Shown here: in pieces, positions 32,848-45,122 of the stretch
Layout of the letters: each line of letters begins with the position of its first letter
How positions within the stretch are numbered: position 1 is the first letter of the stretch
Origin: Astropecten irregularis
Taxonomy: Eukaryota > Echinodermata > Asteroidea > Paxillosida > Astropectinidae
Assembly: GCA_963971285.1 (NCBI GenBank)
Contig: OZ020249.1
Coordinates: 4,898,001 to 4,962,000, forward strand
Direction of reading: 5' to 3'
Length of the DNA: 64,000 nt
Translations under genes and position numbers: made by a program
The notes under the pieces: model-generated
Database searches by the model: none
Told to the model about the DNA's origin: nothing
The model's input: the letters and a program-made list of their open reading frames with translations, nothing else

Positions 32848-33238
32848 TTAAAGGGAGCATATAGGATTTGCAAGGCCTCCAAAAACAATTTATTGAGTTT
32901 GAGACAGAAAATGGACTAGACAGTTCGTATTAAAACAGTGCAAACAGTCACCATGGGAAATCGTGGTTCATCAGATGCTGGTTTTTTTTTTTTCAAGCAA
33001 ATCAAGATTGAGTGTCTTTTCCAAAGATCGTTTTTCCAAATGATTTTTGGAACAAACATAAAGTAAACTATTCTTCATGTTTTATAAGAAAACTCGAGTC
33101 GGGTTTTCGCTATTTTCTTGTGACTCAGATCCGATTGAGCTCAAATTTTCACAGGTTTATTATTTCATGTACATGTTTGATCAGACAAAGTATGAGTGCA
33201 GTCCTGTGACCGTTACCAATCATGTATTGTTCCTTTAA
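32848..33238. mobile_element. TTAA-flanked MITE family M2, copy 2
   Basis: TTAAAGGGAGCATATAGGAT at the left and ATCATGTATTGTTCCTTTAA at the right. It is the reverse complement of 19506-19804 in block order, with an extra internal segment around 32960-33030. Confidence 0.8.
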
Positions 33239-33413
33239 TCCTGATTTTTCTGTGTTCTTTTCTTGAATACATCTTGCAGAAGAGTATTAATTTTATCTTG
33301 TAGGGGATCCATTGTCAGTAGAGGGCGCTGTTTGCTTACAAACCGCTCTCGCCTGCAAACACCTTTTTGCTATAAACACGAACTGCTCTCATAACATGCT
33401 CTCAAAGGTAGTA

Positions 33414-33782
33414 TCATACTTTGGTAGCATACCAAAACAAAAATCTTCACCGATTTACCATAAATTACAGGGTGTGAAGATGGTGATGGTAGAAACATAA
33501 TGATAACTTTTGTCTGCCTGAAATGCTGTATTTATCAAGAAAAGAGTCAAACTAATGGCCAAAAAACAATTTTGATCTTTTAAAGATCAAAAATACCGTT
33601 GAAAAGACTTAACTTTTAAGAAATAGGCCTACTACTGTGGGCGTTTTTCACTGTTTTCTCAAAAAGTGGGCGCCATATGAGACTGAACATTTCACAGATG
33701 ACTGTTACTGTATCTTCCTTGATATCTTTCCCCATGAATCTGTATTTCTTTGACAAAAACCAAAGTATGATATTACCTTTAA
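33414..33782. mobile_element. MITE family M1, full-length copy
   Basis: Starts AAAGGTAGTATCATACTTTG and ends GTATGATATTACCTTTAA. The internal sequence is clearly diverged (ATGGTGATGGTAGAAACATA and GGCGCCATATGAGACTG). Confidence 0.9.
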
Positions 33783-33947
33783 AGATAAATAATAACGGTG
33801 AAAATACTGTGGACGTTTTTCACTGTTTTCTCAAAAGTGAGCACCTTACGGTAAATTTCACGGATGACTGTTACTGTATCTTCCTTGATATTTTTCCCCA
33901 TGAATCTGAATTTCTTTGACAAAAACCAAAGTATGATATTATCTTAA
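33783..33947. mobile_element. MITE family M1, right-half fragment in tandem
   Basis: It repeats the right half: TTTTTCACTGTTTTCTCAAA, GATGACTGTTACTGTATC, CCCCATGAATCTGAATTTC and CAAAGTATGATATTATCTT. It directly abuts the full copy, which suggests a local duplication. Confidence 0.85.
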
Positions 33948-35010
33948 ACGGATAACAACATTTGCTGTGGAAGCAGCTCATGTTGTGATGCTTGTAGTTC
34001 AACTCTCCAATGAGAGTCAGTGGTTTGTCTGTAATTGACACTGCCTCGTGGCACAGTGTGGATCATGAGACCCAATATACAGCATGCATGGTCTTTGGCC
34101 CAAGACTTCCTGTTGCGGTAAGCCCTGGTGGTGAGGGTTGGATCATCCAGTGCAATCCAAAGTAAAATAAATGATCCTGTTTTAGAACATGAATCAGGGT
34201 CGACAAGAAGGCTTCTTGTTTTTTTCTGGAGGGAAATCAAATCAGGAGCCACAAGGAGATTTCGTAAGAGTGAAGTGGAGAAATGGTGAATATCCTTTGC
34301 CTAAACAATCAACTTAAGTCACAAATATTACCAATAAGCCATTTGCCAGTTAAATGTGAATAGTAACTGGTACAAAGACTTCTTTCATTGCATATAAAAC
34401 ACCCCAGTTTGAATTTCCCAGACTAAAAACTCTGTTGATATGGCACATGATTCGGGGTAAACTTTTGCATATAGTGATACCCATCTCTGGAATGGACTGG
34501 AATGGAATGGTTCCTTTGTGCCATTCTTTTCCATTATGAACAGTGCATTGGTGCAAGATGTCTGTTAATGTAACCAAGCAAATACATGCCCCGAATCATG
34601 TGATAAAGCAACAGTGTCTTTAGTCTTGAGAATTCAGGTTTTGATGTTTACGTACAGTGAAAGAATTCAGTGTATCACATATGATTAAAATTGTAACTCG
34701 CAAAAGGCATATTGTAGAGGATCAACATAACATCAAATATTTCACTATTTTTTAAAGGAAGGAGAATGTTTGCAGCTTTAAAAGGCAGAAGGATGTTTGG
34801 GTCAAGTGATTGATTTGGTGGGGTTGATTGAAACTTTAACTGGAGATCAAGAAAAACCCCTGCAAAGCGGGTGACAAGACCATGCTGTAGTTTTGGAAAC
34901 TCAATGCCATGCTGATTAAATAGGCCTAGTAGTGCAAAATATTCCCCCCATAATTACACAGCCAGAGCCTGTGAGCTGTATAAAGAGCCTTCCTTCTTGG
35001 GATCCCTGGT

Positions 35011-35377
35011 TTAAAGGTAGTATCATACTTTGGTAAGAAACCAAAACAGAAATGTTCACAGATTTGCGTATAACTTACAGGGTATGAAGACGATGGTGGT
35101 AGAAACATACAGTTAAAATATTTCCGCCTGAAATTGTGTATTTATCCAGAAATAAGTAAAACAACGACCGAAAATCTTTTTGATCTTTTAAAAGATCAAA
35201 AATAAAAGAGAAAAGACTTATAAAATACCGTGGCTGTTTTTCACTGTTTTCTCAAAGAGTGGGCACAGTATGGGACTGAAATTTTCACAGATGACTGTTA
35301 CTGTATCTGTCTTGATATTTTTTGCCCATGAATCTGTATTTCTTTGATAAAAACCCAAAGTATGATACTACCTTTAA
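35011..35377. mobile_element. MITE family M1, full-length copy
   Basis: TTAAAGGTAGTATCATACTT to AGTATGATACTACCTTTAA, TTAA at both edges, central TTGATCTTTTAAAAGATC intact. It is one of the best-preserved copies. Confidence 0.92.
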
Positions 35378-35640
35378 ATTGAAGGAGTTCACCTTTTGGA
35401 TCATTCCAGGCCACTGAGGCCAGATTGGCCCCAGCCACCTGTTGGCTTGTCATCAGAGTCTGGACTCCATGTTTGTTGTTGTTATATTGCTGTTTGTGCA
35501 GTGGAAGGTTGGCAATCACTGTGCACAGTAATCTTGTCATCAAGTCAGAATAATTCTGGACTCAAGGGCTTCTCTGCCTCTGTGTTGATCATTTCTTAGG
35601 CAAATCATGGAGGTAGAAATAAATTTTGTATGTTAGAGAA

Positions 35641-35870
35641 ACCAATTTCTTAGAGCTGCTTAGCATGAAAATTTGCTAAGCATGGCATTTCTGTCTTAAT
35701 AAAATCAGGGTTAACAACCACTATTTCCATGTGTTGTGTATCACTTGTGATTGTTCTTTGGCTGTTGTTCGCTGACCGTGAATATCAAATGGTGGTTTGT
35801 TTTATTGGCCGAGACATTTTTGTGTGAAGCAAATTTTTGTGCTTAGCAGCTCTATGAGATTGGTCCTCTG
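35641..35870. mobile_element. Fold-back MITE, subfamily G3, copy 2
   Basis: Starts ACCAATTTCTTAGAGCTGC and ends GCAGCTCTATGAGATTGGTCC. It shares CATGTGTTGTGTATCACTTG and GGTGGTTTGTTTTATTGG with 18187-18433. Confidence 0.85.
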
Positions 35871-35910
35871 TCAAAGTCTTAATAAGGACATGTGGCAGAT
35901 TGCAAGACGA

Positions 35911-36135
35911 GGGGCCAATTTCATAGAGCTGCTTAAGCACCAAAATTTGCTTAAGCACCAAAAACCTTAAAATCAGTTCGCCAGCCAAAACTCCTTGTGA
36001 ATGTTATGCTTAGAAAACAATGGCTGAATACAGGTTAAAAACAGTAAACATCACATAAACATTTGGTTGGTAATCTTGTTTGATCAAGGAAGAATTTTCA
36101 TGCTTAAAAGTCAAATTTTGTACTTAAGAGCCCCT
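35911..36135. mobile_element. G-type fold-back MITE, G3-like, diverged
   Basis: Starts GGGGCCAATTTCATAGAGCT and GCTTAAGCACC. The right end TACTTAAGAGCCCCTGG has lost the GAAATTGG word. Only 40 bp separate it from copy 2. Confidence 0.6.
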
Positions 36136-36143
36136 GGATTTAA

Positions 36144-36587
36144 GCACTTTTAAATTCATCAAATTATATAATTACTTAGAAAACAATAAGAGAATTGTTT
36201 AGGGCGCAGTTTGTTTTATAGCAGTACTTGTTCTGGTCTACACCACACCCCCACCCACACCCCCACCCCTGGTCCCACCACCCCTCACCTGGAGACAAAA
36301 CTGAATCAAGAGCGATGATTGGCAGGCTGAAAGTTATTTCTAGAATTTCTTGGAAGCATTAGGTATGATTCATAAAAGCGCAGTAATCAGTTAACTTTTT
36401 CTTAAACTGTGTTTTTACACCATGGAGCTATATATAAAAATGCTCCATGTTGTTTAAAACCTAGTTGACAATGATGTGACGTTTTTGGTCGTAAATATGG
36501 CAATTCTCAGTATTGAAATATTAAGGGTCGAGGAGAAAAATTGCCCTTTTGCCCTTTTCTGATGAATTGAGATCTACAGTATAGGGA
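36144..36587 (+). other. Intron C-E; C-rich simple sequence, otherwise nothing recognised
   Basis: CCACCCACACCCCCACCCC-type simple sequence lies near 36240-36290. CACCATGGAGC and GCTCCATG around 36420-36450 form a short hairpin. Confidence 0.4.
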
Positions 36588-36743
36588 CCAGGGGTCTATT
36601 TCACCAAACTCTTCGTAACTTACTATGAATCGTAGGACTTTTGATGCATTGAATCCCTACGTGGGATAGGCCCCCTACGATGGGTTATCTTTCGTAAAGT
36701 CGAGTTGCGATCGATCGCAGGGCTTCGTGAAATCAGACCCCTG
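36588..36743. mobile_element. Fold-back MITE, subfamily G2
   Basis: CCAGGGGTCTATTTCACCAA at the left and CGTGAAATCAGACCCCTG at the right. Inner arms include ACTATGAATCGTAGGAC and GATCGATCGCAGGGC. Confidence 0.85.
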
Positions 36744-37738
36744 CATGCGTAGCAATATGTCTAGCAATTAGATGCCGTTTAGATTGACACTTGAGGTGAT
36801 TTATATAGAAGGGCATATATTTTAAGGCTGACTCCTGTTGTGCCCCTGCCCCTAAGGGCGCACTCTGTGACCCCGAAATGTCGCCCTTCATGCCTCCATC
36901 ATTGTTTCCTGTCATTCCTCTGTAACACTGACGACACATAAATTGTTCATTTGTCACCGGATAACCCTGCCAAACTGTGTTGGCCTACAAAAGTACAACT
37001 TACAAGGAGTGCTAATGTACTGGTATTGGTATTGAATGTACTTATGTTGTGTCATTGGGGGCTACACCTGCTATGTACACCTATTAAAATGTCAAGAACT
37101 TTTTTGTTAGACTTAAAGAAAGATGAAGACATTTCTGAAAGATGAAGACATTTCTGAAAGATGAAGAAATCTGTAATTATGCCCCCTCAAGTTGGTATTT
37201 TGGGTGAACAACAACTGAAGTTAATTTTACACTGTACATGGTTTGGGAAAATCTGTCAAGTTAAACGGTTTGTGAAAGGTTTCAGATTTAATTCTGAAAA
37301 AGGTCTGGACAGATCATTGTTACTCACTGAAAATACACTGAACTTAATTTGGGGGTTTGCTGCCCTCTATAGTTTCAGTTGGTCCAGGTCATCAAACTTT
37401 TGCAGAATGGTGTGACTGTATTGAGAGTGTTGTGTAGGTTTTGGCTGACGTCCAAGCAATACAATGAACATTTGTAGTTTGCCAATTGCATTGTTAAGTC
37501 CCAGGCAAGGACATTGTTACAGTATGGGGAGTGTATTCCGTTAATTGGGAGTTCATCCAAAGAATCCATGGTACCGTGTAGTGTCAAGCCTTACGCCTCT
37601 AAATCAGGTTGACGTTGTTGTGTACAATTTACAAGTAAAATGTATGCTGTGCTTACGTACTTGGTGACAGAATTATAATGGTCACTAACCAATCAAGGAT
37701 AAACAGGTTTAGAGCTGTGATCAATATTGTGTTATCTA
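36744..37738 (+). other. Intron C-E; no gene or repeat end recognised
   Basis: A short direct repeat, GAAAGATGAAGACATTTCT, occurs twice near 37117-37160. No domain is visible in the ORFs. Confidence 0.45.
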
Positions 37739-37871
37739 TGGGCCTGTTTGTTTCACGCAAAGGATCATGAATCCTTCGGATCCGGATCCCATTTTAGCAT
37801 ACCCTGCATAGGAGGTGGATCCGAAAAATGGGATCCGGATCCGCAGGATTCGTCCAAAACAAACAGGCCCT
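37739..37871. mobile_element. Palindromic MITE with GGGCCTGTTTGTTT ends, ~133 bp
   Basis: The ends GGGCCTGTTTGTTTCACG and AAAACAAACAGGCCC are inverted repeats. Inside, GGATCCGGATCCCATTTT and AAAATGGGATCCGGATCC form a second pair, so the element is nearly one hairpin. Confidence 0.85.
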
Positions 37872-37979
37872 TTGAGTCAAGGGACCTTCAGGCTGAGAAC
37901 TTTTATATTTAAACTGGCCAAGGAAATTTTGGCTCGGCAGAGCAATGCACTTCTCAACTTCAAATGCGTCCGATAGAAC

Positions 37980-38356
37980 TTAAAAGTACAGTACAGGATT
38001 GGTAACATACCCAAACAGAAATGTTCACAGACTTACGTATAACTTTCAGGGTATGAAGATGGTGCTGGTAGAAACATACCATTTGAATATTTTCTGCTGA
38101 ATAGTGAACTGCTGTATTTTATCCAGAAATTTATCAAACAATGACCGAAAACAGTTTTGATCTCGGGATGAGATCTCCTGTGAATAGATTTGAAAATACT
38201 GTGAGCATTTGTCACTGTTTTCTACAGTTTCCGATCAGATGACATGAGCTGAAAATGTCATATGTTTGTTTTCATTCCATGACAAATCTAATATGAACAT
38301 TGAACAGCTTCTGCAGCTGTTCTGTCACTTTTACCAATCCTGCATTTTGCTTTTAA
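37980..38356. mobile_element. TTAA-flanked MITE with M2-like ends and M1-like interior
   Basis: Ends TTAAAAGTACAGTACAGGAT and TGCATTTTGCTTTTAA resemble M2 (AGTACAATACATGATTGGTAA). The left interior CAGAAATGTTCACAGACTTA and GGGTATGAAGATGG is M1 sequence. It looks like a hybrid of the two families. Confidence 0.7.
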
Positions 38357-39457
38357 ACTTTAAAGCGATGGATGTTGTTCCTGTTGGACCAGTTGGGGGG
38401 TCTGCTCCAGCATTTTAAACGTCGACCAATCCCCCTGCATTTGTTGTGATTTAGATCCGAAGCTTATCAACCCTTTTTTTCCAGCCATTGTGCTGGAATG
38501 GCATTATCATATAGCGGCTTCTTGCCTCGGACTTTTAAGCTCCCCTTCAGTGAATAGGAGCGGACCTGTGCTAATAGCGGGTCTGACATATCCTGTACGT
38601 GTCTGACTTGCAATCTTCACGGCTGCATTTGCGGAAATCTCCGGCTCTTTCTTTCTTCGTGTGATGCGGTGGTTTCTGAGTTGAATGAATGCCTCTTGGG
38701 TCAGGACTCGGGAGATAATCCTGATTTATCGGGGATTGCTGCAAGTTTTTTTTAGACACTTGAGGTTTTTTTAGATACCTTGAGTTGAGGTCATTCGGAT
38801 TAGCCGTGTTGATGCAGTAGAAAGTTTTCTGTCATTTAACAGTTGGGGATTTTTTTAAAGGAAAGGATCGTTTTGAGGGGCGTTTTGATTTTTCGTGGTC
38901 ATTCCTGTTTTGGGCAGTGAAATAAAGATTCCTGTCTATAAGAGAGCATACCCTGCGGTAAAAGATGTTCAAAATTAGAGCTGACTTTGGGTCTTGGGGT
39001 ACAAGAATGTGTTTGGGTATAGGCTATAATTATGAGTTGAAGGTAGGACTAGGAGGAAAATTTGGAAAACAAAATAGCACCTTGGTTGTGGAAATGGTCT
39101 GTAGTGGTTAACTTGATCACACTGTGATGGGTGCGTGCTGCGTTTTTTGTCAATCTATCATTTTTTCTCTTCTTTGCATTTTACCGAGCCAAATTCCCGA
39201 GCCATATTTTGGTTGCAAACCCAGCATGAATAATGGGGAGTCCTTGTGATGTGTTTGCAAAATAAAAACTCTTTCATGAATTCTGGAACCCACAGTAAAG
39301 AAGCCGACAAACGTTAGAATTGGAACTACAAAGCTAAGTATGTGTACTGTACGGAGATGTTTTGACAAATAAAATAGGCCTACTAAGTGGTTTACTGAAA
39401 TAACATAACAGAGAAAAACCAAGGGAAAGTTAATATTGCAAAACAGTACAAATTTAG
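38357..39457 (+). other. Intron C-E; no gene recognised
   Basis: Repeat-free as far as I can see. The 38460-38740 part is less AT-rich than its surroundings and could hold an enhancer or untranslated exon, but nothing specific supports this. Confidence 0.35.
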
Positions 39458-39816
39458 TTAAAGGTAGTATCATACTTTGGTTTTTGTCAAAGAAATACAG
39501 ATACATGGATGAAAATATCAAGACAGATACAATAACAGTCATCTGTGAAAATTTCAGTCCCATACGGTGCCCACTTTTTGAGAAAACAGTGAAAAACAGC
39601 CACAGTATTTAAGTCTTTTCTCTTTTATTTTTGATCTTTAAAAAGATCAAAAAGATTTTCGGTCGTTGTTTTACTAATTTCTGGATAAATACACCATTTC
39701 AGGCGGAAATTGTTTAACGGTATGTTTCTACCATCACCATCTTCATACCTTATAAGTTATACATAAATCTGTGAACATTTCTGTTTTGGTATGCAACCAA
39801 AGTATTATACTACCTT
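39458..39816. mobile_element. MITE family M1, full-length copy
   Basis: TTAAAGGTAGTATCATACTT at the left, AGTATTATACTACCTTA at the right. The right edge does not show TTAA. Confidence 0.9.
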
Positions 39817-41712
39817 ACTGCCTCTCAAAAGTGGGTTATAAACATCGTGTTGACACTGTAGTAGTAGCAGTTATTTTCACACGCATTTGATTATTCACAG
39901 ACCCTTTGAGGTATCATAGGGTCTGGAAGAAACAACATGGAAGATTCTAGAAGGGCTTCATCAACTTTTTGTCCTGAAAAAAACAGTTGTATGTCATTTG
40001 TGTAGGTCTTCTGGTGAGGGGCAGCTGTGACTGATGATGGGGCCTCCATTTTTAGGACAAATTGGCAATTTCAGAAGCCATCCATTCTCCGAAGGACACA
40101 TGTCCAGCTTTGTCTGGGCTTTTGCTGCACTGTTGTTGTTATGTACCTTGGAGCGTGGAACTCCATGGTTGGAGCATGGAGTGGGGCCCCACACAGCCAC
40201 AGTAGTTACAGGGACATTCAACAACGGTTGTAGGCTTCTAGCCCCAATGTATAGGCCTACCATTGGAAGTATCATAGGTGGTCAGTCACTTTGCTGTTTG
40301 TATGGACACCTCAAGGTCCCTTGGAGTGTTTACTTAGGTATTAATCTGCAGAATAGACAGGACATCTGACATGAATAGTATAGCATGACCCAATTCTCAG
40401 CATAGTTCAGATATGTTTTTTAGCAGCACTGAGAGTGAGATAAATTTACCCTATGCACCATACGAGATGTAAAGTTTAAATGCCTATATGAACTTGATAA
40501 AAGGTTGCCCATTCCAAAGAATGGAGATTGTTCCTGTTCTCATTTCACTTTTCACTCTGAAAAGTTTGTTCGGAATTTGGAAAAACAGTCTTCCAAATTG
40601 TGAAATCGGTGCTAGGGCCTCTTCGCAAGAGTCTTCTTTTTTTTACAGGCAACTTAAAAGGCAGTCAGCGTCATTCAGTGCATTACATGCAAATGAAACT
40701 GTTTTTGTGACATTTGCTTTACCGTCTAGAAAAAAAACATCTAGAAGGAGATTGTCTTAGAATTAAAAGCTTAATTTGCTTTTCTTCTAAGTTAAAAATG
40801 CCTTTTCATTGGCTTGTGTGACTTGACTCCTTGTGTTATCCATTAATAATGGATAACACCATAATAATGGACCATTATGAAATTCAAAAACCAAATTTTG
40901 ATTTTGAGCACTCTTCCACTACAAGTCCATTTAGAATGCTGCCCCCAGTTAAATTACTGAGACTGACCAGCATTTTGGACCAGAAGCCCCTGCAAGGTCT
41001 TGTCTAAATTATTTGGCTAGGGCTTAGATTTTACACATGTACATGGAAGTGGCTGCAACTGCTTCTAGCAGACTCCACTAATCCACAGCCACTGGCCAGG
41101 CGCAATTCCCAAATTGACTCGCATTGATTTGTGTTCGGCATATCAACCTTGTCTGATTGTGTGAAGCTGCCCTGAAATTGCACCAACTACATATGATTAC
41201 TAAGGCTAGGCTTAACGATTATATATGATTATACATGATTTTTTGTTGTTGGAGGACTCTGTCCGAACAATGACCGCCCCATAAAGGTCAGCGACCAACT
41301 GGGCCCCATTTCCGCTAATCACCCATGAAAGAGTGACCGACAAAAAGCCGATTCTAGTGTAACCCCGGGAGAAATAAAAAGCCTTTTCAGCAACCCCTCC
41401 AAAACCGCAAGGCCTTTTTGCAACTTGTGCTAATTGGCGTAACATGGTAGTTCACCCTACATACAAAAGACAGCATTAGGTAAATATGCATGTATATTAA
41501 CTCAACATGCTTTATTGTGTGGGAAAAAAAATAGTACAAGGTTATGATATTCTACTGACTACTGCACTGTGCATAATGTCCTCATTCATAATCATATGAA
41601 AAGTTCAAACTCATTTGCTGGTCTGTTTTGACTGTCGGCCGATATGAATCGTAATTTCCTGCCTACCCTTCGGTCCATTCATCAGCCATTCTGGACAGAA
41701 AACCAGAAAGCA
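39817..41712 (+). other. Intron C-E; no gene recognised
   Basis: A 23-bp near-palindrome, GTTATCCATTAATAATGGAT plus AAC, lies at 40836-40858. The overlapping ORFs at 39994-40369 on both strands show no domain. Confidence 0.4.
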
Positions 41713-41836
41713 GGGGCCGCTTTCACTAAAGTCATATTTTGCGATCATCACTATTTGGACTGTTACTTTGCGATTGATTCTCCATTTAACGATGGATTTG
41801 GGCTTTAGTGATGATCGCAAAAGTTTAGTGAAATTT
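41713..41836. mobile_element. Fold-back MITE, subfamily G1, copy 2
   Basis: GGGGCCGCTTTCACTAAAGT at the left. GGATTTGGGCTTTAGTGATG and ATCGCAAAAGTTTAGTGAAA at the right. The right tip (TCGGCCC) is lost where SINE-tail sequence begins. Confidence 0.75.
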
Positions 41837-41865
41837 TTCCTTTGTTCACTTTTTAATGACTATTG
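41837..41865 (+). mobile_element. SINE 3'-tail fragment
   Basis: TTTTCCTTTGTTCACTTTTT then AATGACTATTG matches the 3' tail of the tRNA-SINE (TTTTTCTTTGTTCACTTTTC, AATGAC). No tRNA-like part is present. Confidence 0.45.
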
Positions 41866-41958
41866 AATGAGTATTGTTTTGTTTTATTTTATCACCGATT
41901 TGTACCCAAGAATCTCGGAAAAGAAACAAATAGGCCTACAGGCTTTTCTCCTTTTAAA

Positions 41959-42327
41959 TTAAAGGTATTATCATACTTTGGTAGCAACTAGCATACCAGC
42001 ACAGAAATCGTTACAGATTTACCTATGACTTACAGGGTATAAAGATGGTGATGGTAGAAACATACTGTTATAAAAAAAAAAATTTGCCTGAAATGCTGTA
42101 GTTATCCAGAAAAGAGTAAAACCAGTGACCAAAATTATTTTTGATTATTTAAAGATCAAAAATAAAAGAGAGAAGACTTAAGAAATATTGTGGCAGTTTT
42201 TCACTGTTTTCTTAAAAAAGTGAGCAACGTTTGGAACTGAAATTTTCACAGATAACTGTTACTGTATCTTCCTTGATATTTTTGCCCATGGATCTGTATT
42301 TCTTTGACAACAAACCAAATCCTTTAA
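41959..42327. mobile_element. MITE family M1, copy with damaged right terminus
   Basis: TTAAAGGTATTATCATACTT at the left. At the right, ACAAACCAAATCCTTTAA lacks the GTATGATACTA of the terminal repeat, a deletion of about 11 bp. The interior is otherwise complete. Confidence 0.85.
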
Positions 42328-42957
42328 AGTATTAAATTACGACATCTACAGATTTCACAGAACTTAATTTATTGCCATGACCCTCAAAAAACCAACACAA
42401 ATTAAAAAAAATTCCACCCACTTAATAGTTTTCTTTTCTTTACTCATCCGTCCATTAATGAGTACCAGGAAATCTTTGGATGGTTAAACCATCGTGACGT
42501 TCCTGAATATTCGTCCCGTAATCGACTTTTGTTCTGTATTCCTTTGACAGTGACAGGGAAGAAAGGGATTTTATTGGATTTTTAAACCGTCCATGCACGA
42601 CGACGGGGCGGTTTGAGTGTGAGTGGAATCAGTGGGAGGTTTAATATAATCGGCTTGCCAGTATCAAGTACAGAGAACCATTCCTTGTCTTTACCAAGAC
42701 TGGTATGAGTTCACTGTGCTGTGGAGTCTATAGCTCTCACTGGGCCCACACACTAATCAATAAAAGGATGAATACCACAATCCAATAGAGAACAGACTGA
42801 TCTCTGTAATGTTACTCAGTATAAAAGCTTTTAATCCCAGCAACTGTCTCCACCCCATCCCAAGGTGGTTGGGAGGATTAAGTTATCAAAGCCCTGAAGA
42901 ATCTGCAGTGCCCACCATGGTTGTTTTGACGTGAGTACAGGGTCTTGTTGTTCTGAG

Positions 42958-43100
42958 GCCGTTTTTGACTGTTTTCTCAAAAAGTGGGCACCGTATAGGA
43001 CTGAAATTTCCACAGATGACTGTTACTGTATCTGTCTTGATCTGTTTGCCCATGAATCTGCATTTCTTTGACAAAACCCAAAGTATGATACTACCTTTAA
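42958..43100. mobile_element. MITE family M1, right-half fragment
   Basis: Contains GACTGTTTTCTCAAAAAGTG, GATGACTGTTACTGTATCTG, GCCCATGAATCTGCATTTC and AGTATGATACTACCTTTAA. The left half is absent. Confidence 0.88.
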
Positions 43101-45023
43101 GGTTTGTGTAGGAGTTTGAGGGCAGAGGATCACTGATTGCCAGTGAAGTTGATAAATTGTCGTATTTCTTTTTCAAAATCAGATTAATTTGAATCAAAAT
43201 TATGCTCAACCCAAAGTCACAATTTTTTTGGTGGTAGATTTTTCACCCTTCACTCCACCTCCAAAATTTTGTTTAACGATAATAACATGAAAATTGTAAT
43301 CATTAAAAATGAGCAAAATACATACGACAAAAAAATGAGTATTATTTTAAAAAATTTGTCATCATAAAAAGTAGATAAATAAATAATAGATGTACTAGAA
43401 CCTATCGCATGTTGTTTTGGGTTTTCCGAGGTCCTTCTGTCAGTCCATTTTATGACTTTAACCTCGGTTTTTTATTGTCATTCGGGTAAATATATAATTG
43501 TATGGTTGTTACAAGTGGTAGACTGGAAGGCTCGATGGCCATATAGTGTACAAACTACATTTTATATCTGCCCCTCTTGTAGTCAAACCTCTGGCCGAGT
43601 TTACAGTATAAATACAGTGCCGGGTAGCCGAGGATTTTCGGATTTTGGTTGGTGCCCAGCAGGAGTTTACCCAATCAATTAATCTGTGTACCATCTCGGG
43701 GAATACATCCTGCCATACCTCATTATTTGACAAGACTGGCATTCAACTGTTCCTGGAACTGAGCAGTCGTGTCACTTTTGCCCAACGAGTCCACAGCCAT
43801 CTCTGCCCGTTTATATATTATTTCTGGGGATTAAAGCCTGTAGACAAGCTCGGAACGATGTTTGTTCATTGGGGGCACGGGAAAAAAAGGAGGTCGTTCA
43901 ACAGATTTGGGTCACAGATTCACTTATAATCCAGTTCGGGGCAAATTTTTTCTTGACGAGTATAAAAGCAAGTAAAGTTTGCTCAACAGCAAAGTGTGCT
44001 TAGCCTGTGCTCTGTCTGTTGGCTAGCCACCGCTGCTAAAAATAGTCCGACCAGCCAGTTGTGATATTGTGCTGCTCAATTGGGAATTTAGGATTTAACC
44101 TTTGCCCTAAAACATCTTTTTCTTCATCAGAGAAAATACCACACTCTTTTAAAGTGTCTTGAACAATTGCCAACCACTTATATTTCATTAGAGTTACATG
44201 TACATCACAAGTTCCCCACATATTTTTCGTATGATTAAAAAAAAAATATTATAAAGGTGGATTTCTTTCCCTTTATTGGCAATAGTTTTCATCACAAAAT
44301 GTCAAATTTAAAAAAAAGTGCATTTCAATTTGTTTTCCGGTACAGTAATCAAATTTGTTTGATCAAACTTCTAAAGTTCTTTTATATTTCATCAAATACA
44401 GAATGTATGATTCACTGAAACCTTCTACCCTATTAGTCACCGTAGCAACTTTCTAAATACTTCTACCCCTTTTCCTTTTCATTCAAAACGTCATGCGACT
44501 ACACGTAATATTAATACAACCTTGATAGTCATTCGTGCTTGAAATTTCATTCATGGGAGCTGGATTCAAATGCAAATGACCCACTGCCCCATGGCTATTC
44601 CCCATTGGTTAAGCTGTCTATGAATATGCATGTGGTATGGGCTCACTCTCACTTCACATTGGAGCAGGCATTGTCATGCAAATGAGGCACAGCCTGCTAT
44701 TGGTTGGATGTGTGGAATGGAATGAGTGGGAGGGGCCTAGCCTGTGCTTGTGTGTATGTGACGTAGGCATCACCAATACAATTGGCTGGATGACTGTGAA
44801 TGTGTACATGTCTACACAATGATGAAGTAATCCCCCCAGGTTCCCCAGTAGTATAGTGTGCCGGACTGTGTACATATGTACTATTAAGTCACTCTCTAGA
44901 TGGCTATCGCTGAGCAGTGAGCAATGAGTTTGTGGATGGCCGCTCCATAGTCCCAGCGTAATCATCCTAAGCCTGGAACATTTTTTCCAACGGAGGATTT
45001 TTACCCAGGAACCTTTTCTGGAG
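43101..45023 (+). other. Intron C-E; no gene or repeat end recognised
   Basis: The ORFs are short and overlap on opposite strands. Several ATTGG/CCAAT words lie at 44600-44790, ahead of the candidate exon at 45099, but are not clearly clustered. Confidence 0.4.
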
Positions 45024-45098
45024 ATGAGGGAGGCCAATGCATGGGGATTAATACACGATTTATTTGTGCGATCGTCGCATCATCAGCGTGTCTCAGCC

Positions 45099-45122
45099 AT
45101 GGAGCAAGAGGCAAAGCAGGGA
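45099..45122 (+). CDS. Candidate alternative first exon (MEQEAKQG), phase 0
   Basis: GCCATGG is a near-ideal start context. Eight codons (MEQEAKQG) run to the donor GGA|GTAAGTCC in phase 0, compatible with exon E (MEQEAKQG|VQRISQY). A longer in-frame start exists at 45024 (MREANAWGL...). The ORF is open through the donor. Support is the start context, the consensus donor and the phase. No upstream promoter motif is convincing. An isoform from it would, like the one from 23419, carry only the C-terminal part of the DH domain. Confidence 0.35.
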
